Below are positions 56,342 to 64,000 of a stretch of 64,000 nucleotides of DNA, piece by piece. Numbering within the stretch: the stretch's first letter is position 1; each line of letters begins with the position of its first letter. The notes below the pieces were generated by a model, which was not told where the DNA came from, did no database searches, and worked only from the letters and a program-made list of their open reading frames with translations. The position numbers and the translations under genes are program-made. Source of the DNA: Pegoplata infirma (Eukaryota > Arthropoda > Insecta > Diptera > Anthomyiidae); NCBI GenBank assembly GCA_963921195.1, contig OY992540.1, forward strand, positions 175,617,896 to 175,681,895. The letters are read 5' to 3'.

Positions 56342-57041
56342 CGAATAAACAGTATTTACAAAAATATTGTGTTGAAAATTGTAATAATTTTATTAATTTT
56401 GTAAAAAATAATTGAACGTGAAAAATAAATAATCTTCAGTAGTCAAGCGTTGCCAGACCCACGCTCATAAGAAAACAAAACAATTTTGGTTTTTTCCGAT
56501 TGGTTTTTACGCACGCTTATGTGAGCATTATATTATACACACTTGTTATCTCATTTATCCACTTATTTTCTTTCGTTCAAGAATATTTTTCCAAAAACAT
56601 ATTTTTTGTTATAATTAAATTTAATAAATTGTAATTTAATTTATTTAGATATTATTTATTTGGTATAAAAATAATTCCTTCCGCATCCCGCACGACCAAC
56701 TCGTTCGACACATTCGTTTGTAATAAAAATTTCTAGAAAAAAAACGAGTTTTTAGAAAAAAACTAAAAACAACTACATAAATCAACTATTGCTACAGTGT
56801 AGTATATTTTTTGTATTTATTTTTTGAAACTACTACAAAAAAAAGTTGTTTGAGATTTTTTCATACAAAAACGACCGAAATTGTAGTTAAAAACAACAGC
56901 TACTACTTACTACACAAACAACCGTCATGTAGTAACTGCAATAATTTTCTGAGTGTGTGTTAAATGTTGTTTTTTTATTTTTAGTACCAAAAGGTACATA
57001 AAAATAAAATGTATTTATTCGGCCTTTATATATGTATATTA

Positions 57042-58130
57042 GAGTGTCCCTTATTTTGGAAATGTTGGAAATCTTGAGACGGTACCCGCTCATTTTTTTC
57101 CTTTTGACTTAAAAATAACTCAGGAAAAATTTTACGCCCCTAGGACCACGCCTTCCCTACGCGACGGGGCCTTAAAGAGCGGGGCCTTAAAAATCATTTT
57201 TCCATACAAACCAAAAAATTTTTTTTTTGATTTTTAATTTTTTTGTTATTATTTATTATATTACTTGGTTTGCTTATTCACGACAAAAAAATTTGATTTT
57301 GGTGGGATAATTCTTTCAGCGCTAAAAAATTTTTCGCAAAAAAAATTTTTGAGCCGCCGGGGTCCTACAGTAAAAAATTTTTAAAAAATATTTTTTTTTA
57401 GTTTTGACCAGCAACGGTTTTAGCTGCTATGTTGCTTTAAATGATATATATTCCAAAAAAAAATTATTCATATCTGTGACATCTTTATCTTTTTCGAAAA
57501 AAAAATTTTGAGCCGTAGGAATCCTACGGTAAAAAATTTTTAAAAAATATTTTTTTTTTAGTTTTGAAAAGCAACGGTTTTAGTTGTTATGTTGTTTTTA
57601 ATGATATATATTCCAAAAAAAATATTATTCATATTTGTGACATTTTTATCGTGTATCGAAAAAAATCAACAATGCATTTTTTACCCTTTTTTAGAACACG
57701 ATAAAGATGTCACAGATACAAAAAATATTTTTTTATGAATATATATCATTTAAAGCAACATAGCAGCTAAAACCGTTGCTGGTCAAAACTAAAAAAAAAA
57801 TATTTTTTAAAAATTTTTTACTGTAGGACCCTGACGGCTCAAATTTTTTAGCGCTGAAAGACTTATCCCACCAAAATCAAATTTTTTGTTGTGAATAAGC
57901 CAACCAAGTTATATAAAAAATAATAACAAAAAAATTAAAAATCGAAAAAAAAAATTTTTGGTTTGTATGGAAAAATGATTTTTAAGGCCCCGCTCTTTAA
58001 GGCCCCGTCGCGTAGGGAAGGCGTGGTCCTTGGGGCGTAAAATTTTTCCTGAGTTATTTTTAAGTCAAAAGGAAAAAAATGAGCGGGTACCGTCTCAAGA
58101 TTTCCAACATTTCCAAAATAAGGACCACTC
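57042..58130. mobile_element. Mariner-like fold-back element, copy 1 (1089 bp)
   Basis: Ends GAGTGTCCCTTATTTTGG and complement, TA flanks (57040-57041, 58131-58132). Arms are long (about 450-500 bp, 'CGACGGGGCCTTAAAGAGCG' and complement). The left arm repeats a 150-bp block twice (57344-57500, 57510-57655). Non-coding. Confidence 0.8.
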
Positions 58131-58453
58131 TAATGTATATATATTCGATTAGAGTTTTATTCTAGTTCGAGGCCCAAAAATGTTTCTATATATGATATTG
58201 TCATAATAGAGTATTTTTAATTTATTGCTTTAAACAAGTTACTCATCTCATAGTATATCTGTACTGATCAGTTTCATCCCCACTAAAGGAATCATCAGCA
58301 GACTTTAGAGAATCATCGTTGGTCAATCAAACATCAAACCAGACATAATATTTGATATATTTCACAAGTTATATGAGAAATACTATTATGAAGGTCCGAA
58401 ATCTGTTTTCCAACAAAAATAACTCTTTTAAAGCAAAAATTATATATACTAAA

Positions 58454-58825
58454 CATAGAAAAAAATAGAAATGAAACAGGGTCGTATTTCGCTTGAATAA
58501 GTATTAGTGACAGCACATTATGTAACTTTTGAAGTTTAATAAAAACAATGCAACATAAAGGAGAACAACAACAAAGCAAACAACAAAAGAAAAAAAAAGT
58601 TTAAAAAAGTTTAAAACTATCAATAGTGCGTATTATCTTTAAAAAACGTTGAATACAGCAAAATAAATTATAAATTTAATTAAATGAAAGACAAATTCCA
58701 TTTTATATAAACAAAGAATCTAATTTGATATTAATTACGTGTGAGATGAGGAAGAACAAGCATTTTGCCACCATATTGGAAAATACATCAAATACAGCAC
58801 TGCGTACCTTCTAATCTTTTCTATG
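58454..58825. mobile_element. hAT-type MITE (372 bp)
   Basis: Perfect 8-bp duplication ATACTAAA (58446-58453, 58826-58833); ends CATAGAAAA and complement. The uninterrupted site is visible in the paralogous copy at 46990 ('GTACTAAATCACC'). Confidence 0.8.
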
Positions 58826-58960
58826 ATACTAAATCACCATCACCAAACATTTAACACAAAGTTTAGTACGACTTATCCTACCAACACTATTGTTTGGTTA
58901 GGTGCTGTTGTTATTGTAAAATAACAGCAACACATCTATATCTATATCTATATATATAAT

Positions 58961-59769
58961 TTCCCTATTTGTGTGTTCCTCTTTTTTTTGTCTATCCAGA
59001 GCTTTTTGAAGTCCATTGATGAGCTACAAAGCTGAAAATTGGCATGCATATAGTAAAACACATAGGGCAGATCCTAACGTAGCCGGATGTTCGATTTTTT
59101 GCCTGTGGGCGGAGAAATAAGCGGGAAAGTGGGCGTGGTAAAATTAAATTTTTTGACGTTTTTGCTCAATTTTAAGCCCCCAAATGACTTAGGAAGTTGA
59201 AAATTTCCTAAAATATAGTCCTAACGATGCCGCATATCCCCAAGTAGTCGGATTTAAAGTTTTCGCAATGTGGGTGGAGAATTGAGGGGAAAAGTGGAGT
59301 GGCAAAATTTAGATTTTTTTAACATTTTTACTTCTTTTGAAGCCCCCAAACGACTTAGGAAGCTGAAAATTGCATAGCATTTAGTTCTAATAACGAAGCA
59401 TATCCTGAAGTAATCGGATTTAAATTTTTTAGACTGTGGAAGGAGAATTAAGAGAAAAATGGGGCGTGGCAAAATTGTGTTTTTTAATATTTAATTTGAA
59501 GACCCCCAATGACCTATGAAGATGAAAATTTACATTTTTGCTTATTTTAAATCTAATGACTTAGGAAGCTGAAAATTTCCTAGCATATAGTCCTATCGAT
59601 GAAGCATATCCTGAAGTAGTCGAATTTTAAATTTTTGGACTGAGGGTAGAGAATTGAAAGGAAAATGGGGAGTGACAAAATTGGGATTTTTAACATTTAA
59701 ACTTTTTTTGAAGCCCCCAAAGAAAGCGGAAAATGCACAGAATTGGCATGTATATAGAAGATTTCATGT
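58961..59769. repeat. Tandem array, about 162-bp units
   Basis: Anchor 'GACTTAGGAAGCTGAAAATT' (with variants) at about 59028, 59187, 59350, 59511 and 59558, each followed by 'ATATAGTCCTAACGATGAAG'-like and 'GTGGGCGTGGCAAAATT'-like sequence. A short TATATC run precedes it (58965-58985). The module style resembles internal repeats of the Helitron. Confidence 0.7.
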
Positions 59770-60258
59770 GGAAGATCAACACGAGCCTGGATTTTTGATA
59801 TCCAGTGCAGGCAACCAAGCCGACACGAAATTTTCGGCGGCGGCGGCGCGACTAATTTTGCTTGCCGGCGGCGGCTTTTGTACTTTTCGGTCGGCGGCGG
59901 CTCATTCATCGGCTCATTTTCCTTTTCATTTTTTTTCGTTGTAGGGTTGTATTTTTGGGAGTTTGTGTTTGGTTTTTGTAATGATACAATCAAAATTTGC
60001 ATTTTTTTGCCAGTTTTATTGTGCATCAGAATTAAAATAAAGAAAAAAACTAAAATAAAGAAAATTATGTTTTCGCTTGTAAGTTGATTACAATTCTCAT
60101 TAAATTTTGTACCGGTCATAAATCTGTTGCAATATTTTAAATTAAACCTTGTGAAAAACATCTCTTATGAATATCTCGTTTTTATACCCTGTACTTACCC
60201 AGTGGGGCGAGAATCAAAGGTTGGGAACCATTGCCATAAAGTATATGGGGCATTCCAG
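59770..60258. other. CGG-rich island and flanking non-coding sequence
   Basis: 59829-59905 contains three clusters of GGCGGCGGC-type sequence, far more GC-rich than the surroundings. Short frames across it are Ala/Gly- or Pro/Arg-rich and not convincing. 59910-60258 shows no feature. Confidence 0.5.
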
Positions 60259-61582
60259 GCCAAATCACTCACTTTTAGACCCGACACCTTTCGATTTATT
60301 TTATTTTTGGATATGTTTTAGTACTTATTAAATGCAACTTGGACACCAATTTTCAGCCTTTTATTCCAAGATGGTTTTGAGTAATCATTTTTTCAAAATG
60401 GCGATTTTCTCAAAAAAATTAAAAAATTGAAATTTTTAATTAATTTTGACCATTAAAAAATATAGATATATTAAAAAAAGTTGGACAACGTCTTGTTGGT
60501 ATTTAAATGTAGTTTAGGAAAAAATATGTACAAACTATTCGAAGTAATTATCACTTATTGTTTGACGTTTAAAATTAAAATCTACTTTTTGAAAAAGTCC
60601 GAAACCTTCGATTTTTTTGTAAAAAACTCTAAAAATTCTACTCTGAATTACGCAACTTTTAAGCTTTAATTCGAGATGTGATCACAATTCTTTCTATTTT
60701 TTTTTTTAAATTTTTTAAATTGCACCTTTTTTTTTGCTCTGATTTATTTTATGTGGTGCTCCAAAAAAAAATAAAAATAAATTTGGAGGTAAAGATACGT
60801 CTCACAAAAATTAAGGACGATCGGACATGGGTAAGGCGCAAGGGTCCTTGAAATTTAAAAAACGGATTACAAGGAAAAATATGATTTTTTTTTTCTGTTT
60901 TCGCAATTTTTTTTTGGTATTTTGAATTAAGTATAAATTTTAGTTGTTACAGAACTATGATGTGGAGTAAAATGCCTTTCTAATAAGGTACTAAAACCTA
61001 AAATCGGTTGAAAATCAGCCAAGTTATTACAACTTCCTCAGGCATTTAATGTGTGTCACACCACTTAATTTATGAATTCGAGTCCCATTTTTTAAATTTA
61101 TTGAAATTATCTACTTTAATAACATTTTTTATTATTAATGTTTCAGTATAATATTTTTTTTGTTTTTCCAAATTTAAAAATCAAAAATAAATAAAAATTT
61201 TAAAATGGAGATTTCAAAATAGTGTTGAAAATGGAGGCATTTTTCGCATTAATTTAAATCATGTTAGCAAAACACAATACCAAAAATACTTGTCATCTAA
61301 TAACATTTGAACTTGAAGAATAAAAAAATGTTATTACAGTAGAAAATTTCAATAAATTTCAAAAATCGGATTGTATTGCTTAATCAAGTGGTCTGCCACA
61401 TATTAGATGCCTGGGGAAGTTGTAATAACTTGGCTGATTTTAAACCAATTTTAGTTTTTAGTACCTTATTAGAAAGGCATTTTACTCTATATCATAATTA
61501 TGTAACTTGAATTAAAATTTAACCATATAAAATAAATCAGAGTCAAAAAATAAAAGGTGGAATATTAAAAATTAAAAAAAAA

Positions 61583-62272
61583 CAAGTGAGAGTGTTAAAT
61601 TCGGCTGTGCCGAATCTTTGATACCCTCCAAAATGTTAAAATATATAAAAAAAAATTCAGAGGCGTTTTTGAGGGGGGGGGCTCTGTGGGGGTGGTTGGG
61701 AATACCTTCCCCATCGAGATAAATGTTTACTTATTTATTTATTATGCTTTTTGAAGTTTAGTAATACCATTTACTCATAATTTGTATGATTTTTTTAAAT
61801 CCACGCCCACAAAAGGGGGCGGACCTAAAAAAAAATAAATTTTGTAGCCCCCGAGGTCTAAGTGCAGGACTTTGAGCACCTTCTGACATAAAAAGGTTTC
61901 ATTTGTTTAACAAAAATGCAAAAAAGCTGTAAAAAATTGCGAATTTTGAGACGTTTTTTTAGTTCTTAAAGGGGGAACTTTTTTCCCCCTGATCCGATTT
62001 TACCCATTTCCGAACTTGACCGGCCTATGACCATTAGACATATTCGTGCCAATTTTCAGGAGTCTAGCTCTTTTATTTTGGACTGAAACGTGTTTTATAC
62101 AGACGGACGGACGGACGGACGGACGGACGGACGGACATTCATAGAATGACTTATAATCGATCATAGATCAATAATATATATACTTTATGGGGTCCCCGAC
62201 CGATATTTCTATGCGTTACAAACGGAATGACAAAGTGAGTATACCCCCATACTGTGGTTGGAGGGTATAAAA
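61583..62272. mobile_element. Dispersed repeat with TTCGGCTGTGCCGAA hairpin (copy 2)
   Basis: Same start (ACAAGTGAGAGTGTTAAATT), hairpin, 'TATACTTTATGGGGTCC' and end as 28078-28617, but about 150 bp longer inside. It includes a clean (ACGG)8 microsatellite at 62103-62136. Confidence 0.75.
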
Positions 62273-62320
62273 AGAATTGCAATCAAATCTCAAATTATGC
62301 CTTAAAAGTTGCGTAATTTA

Positions 62321-62484
62321 GAGAATAATCACAATTGGAGCGGGAAGCGTTTTTCCGCTACTGTTCACATACGTTTTATATGACAACAAAATTCCGCCGC
62401 GTTTTTCCGCCAAACTAGATTCAATTCTATTTTTATGAGGACAATTGCGTTTTTCCGCTTCCCGCTCCAATTGTGATTATTCTC
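62321..62484. mobile_element. Harbinger-like MITE (164 bp, TTA target)
   Basis: Perfect TIR GAGAATAATCACAATTGGAG extending to about 38 bp, TTA flanks (62318-62320, 62485-62487). The opposite arm of the host palindrome (about 60650) gives the approximate empty site. The interior repeats 'GCGTTTTTCCGC'. Confidence 0.85.
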
Positions 62485-62878
62485 TTAGGGTAGAATTTTT
62501 AGACTTCTTAAAAAAAATCGGAGGTTTCCGACTTTTTCAAAAAGTCGATTGTAATTTTAAAACGTTAAAAAATTAGTGATAATTACATAGAATAATTTTG
62601 TAATATATTTTTTCTAAAACTACATTTAAATACTAACAAAACCTTGTCCAACTTTTTTTAAGATATCTTTATTTTTAACAGGTCAAAATTAATTAAAACG
62701 TTCAATTTTTTCATTTTTTGGAAAAAATCGTCATTTTGAAAAATTGATTACTCAACACCATCTTGGAATAAAAGGCTCAAAATTGGTGTCCAAGTTGCAT
62801 TTAATAAGTACTAAAACATATCCAAAAATAAAATAAATTGAAAGGGGTCGGGTCTAAAAGTGAGTAATTTGGCTATTA

Positions 62879-63774
62879 GAGTGCCCCTTATTTTGGAAAT
62901 GTTGGAGACGGTACCCGCTCATTTTTTTCCTTTTGACTTAAAAATAACTGATGAAAAGTTTTACGCCTCTACGACCACGCCTTCCCTACGCGACGGGGCC
63001 TTAAAGAGCGGTACCTAAAAAATCATTTTTCCATACAAACCAAACATTTTTTTTTGATTTTTAATTTTTTTGTTATTAATTATTATATTACTTTGTTAGC
63101 TTATTCATGACAAAAAAATTGATTTTGGTGGGATAAGGCTTTCAGCTCTAAAAAATTTTTCTAAGATTAAAAATTTAGAGCCGAAGGGGTCCTATGGTAA
63201 AAAATTTTTAAAAAATATTTTTTTGTAGTTTTGACAAGTAACGGTTATAGTTGCTATGTTGCTTTAAATGATATATATTCATAAAAAAATATTATTTGCA
63301 TCTGTGACATCTTTATCGTGTTCTAAAAAAAGGGGAAAAAATGTATTTATGATGTTTTTTGATACACGATAAAGATGTCACAGATATAAAAAAAAAATTT
63401 TGTTTAATATATATCATTAAAAGCAACATAACAACTAAAACCGTTGCCTCTATAAACTAAAAAAATAATATTTTTTAAACATTTTTTACCGTAGGACCCC
63501 AACGGCTCTAATTTTTTTTTTTTAATTTTTGAGAGCTGAAAGCCTTATTCCACCAATTTTTTGTAGTGAATAAGCTAACCAAGTTATATAATAATTAATA
63601 CCAAAAAAATTAAAAAAAAATTTTTTTGGTTTGTATGGAAAAATTATTTTTAAGGCCCCGTTGCGTAGGGAAGGCGTGGTCGTAGGGGCGTAAATTTTTT
63701 CCTGAGTTATTTTTAAGTCAAATAGAAAAAAATGAGCGGGTACCGTCTCAACATTTCCAAAATAAGTGACACTC
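62879..63774. mobile_element. Mariner-like fold-back element, copy 2 (896 bp)
   Basis: Ends GAGTGCCCCTTATTTTGG and the complement of GAGTGTCACTTATTTTGG; TA flanks (62877-62878, 63775-63776). Same arms as 57042-58130 but with only one copy of the internal block. Confidence 0.8.
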
Positions 63775-64000
63775 TAATATATATATTCATGATCACCGAT
63801 CGATTTTAAGACATTCTAGCGATGTCCGTCTGTCTCTCTGTGGAAATGGTGGTCACGGCCAAAATATTACACGGAGATGACTGAAACTTAACGTATTTAT
63901 TAGAAGTTCTGCATTTCAGTGATATCGGTTCAGCGCACAGTGGCCGAAATGGCCAATCTAGCGGCGCTTAATGTGGAAATGTAAAATAATAAAGACTAAT
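63775..64000. repeat. Dispersed-repeat fragment, no gene
   Basis: 63777-63845 carries 'ATATTCATGATCACCGATCG' and 'GTCCGTCTGTC' blocks as at 11150-11210. The rest is unremarkable and runs off the window. Confidence 0.5.

Larger units (their letters stand above)
51670..56459 (-). mobile_element. Full-length Jockey-type LINE (4790 bp)
   Basis: A perfect 12-bp target duplication CACGCTCATAAG (51658-51669, 56460-56471), confirmed by the uninterrupted copy at 45850. The minus-strand 5' end is GGTCTGGCAACGCTTGAC; the 3' end is a (TTAC)n tail. ORF1 has zinc knuckles, ORF2 endonuclease and RT, no RNase H. Both ORFs carry lesions. Confidence 0.93.
47102..56955. mobile_element. CACTCA-ended element, copy 2, with Helitron and LINE inside
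   Basis: Same ends as 45301-46361. The uninterrupted host sequence in inverted form at 58860-58890 ('TTAACACAAAGTTTAGTACG') shows that the duplication is only TG (47100-47101, 56956-56957). Net length without insertions is about 1.06 kb. Confidence 0.75.
46731..58960. mobile_element. Fold-back element B/C, interrupted by several insertions
   Basis: 46731-46990 and 58163-58445 are near-identical direct copies ('TTTCTATATATGATATTGTC', 'GTACTGATCAGTTTCATCCC'). 46995-47101 is the inverted counterpart of 58850-58960 ('CCTACCAACACTATTG' and complement). Insertions: CACTCA element copy 2, mariner-like fold-back (57042-58130), hAT MITE (58454-58825). Whether this is one element or two adjacent copies is open. 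Confidence 0.55.
60259..62873. mobile_element. Large palindromic element, interrupted
   Basis: The left arm 60259-61090 and right arm 61360-62873 are complementary ('CTCACTTTTAGACCCGAC', 'CCAAGATGGT', 'AGGTACTAAAA', 'GTTATTACAACTTCC'). The right arm carries two later insertions (61583-62272, 62321-62484). A mariner-like element abuts its right end. Confidence 0.75.

Noticed and set aside
59654..60161. Opposing frames of 96 and 154 codons over the CGG island
   Set aside because: Composition is driven by GGC repeats and flanking tandem-array sequence; no recognisable domain on either strand.
1..64000. CRISPR array, rRNA genes, bacterial operons
   Set aside because: No regularly spaced identical repeats with unique spacers, no rRNA blocks, and eukaryotic TE content throughout.

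Overview
The window looks like AT-rich nuclear DNA of an insect, most likely a fly (Diptera). The evidence is indirect: a LOA-type LINE, a Jockey-type LINE, a copia-type LTR element with a copia-like primer site, many hAT, Tc1/mariner and Harbinger-like miniature elements, and a Helitron. I found no host gene, rRNA gene, functional tRNA or CRISPR array. Nearly everything recognisable is a transposable element (TE) or a piece of one, nested up to four deep. Many boundaries can be set to the base, because the interrupted sequence is itself a coding TE or a repeat with an uninterrupted copy elsewhere in the window.

Layout: (1) 1-5.6 kb, minus-strand CR1-like LINE, split by a hAT miniature element (522-1315) and a fold-back element (1672-3280). 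(2) 5.9-8.1 kb, TIR element holding a palindromic Tc1 derivative (6340-8016). (3) 8.25-14.8 kb, a second minus-strand LINE with an Asn-rich trinucleotide expansion, split by a 4-kb fold-back element. (4) 15.2-22.9 kb, a TA-flanked element holding a tandemly duplicated exon-intron-like relic and a 6.4-kb hAT-type element full of smaller MITEs. (5) 22.98-31.5 kb, a defective copia-type element with near-identical LTRs and three insertions in its RT region. (6) 31.5-37.1 kb, small TIR elements, a LINE with an inverted 5' half (twin-priming signature), a tRNA-like sequence and a LINE relic. (7) 37.2-46.7 kb, a TIR element with repeated subterminal motifs, holding a full-length LOA LINE (38283-43402). 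(8) 46.7-59 kb, fold-back repeats carrying the second copy of a CACTCA-ended element, which has captured a Helitron (47433-51419) and a full-length Jockey-type LINE (51670-56459). (9) 59-64 kb, a 162-bp tandem array, a CGG-rich island, another large palindrome and a mariner-like fold-back.

The main theme is the number of long inverted repeats: about ten elements have arms from about 350 bp to 1 kb, and several are near-complete palindromes. Read-through transcripts would form long hairpins, so the region could feed small-RNA pathways. That is inference. All coding TEs seen here carry stops, frameshifts, deletions or a changed catalytic residue, so no autonomous element is intact. I see no previously undescribed gene system. 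The most informative items are the twin-primed LINE, the Helitron with its empty site in the same window, the palindromic Tc1 derivative, the in-frame protease/integrase deletion in the copia-type element, and the short-TSD miniature families.
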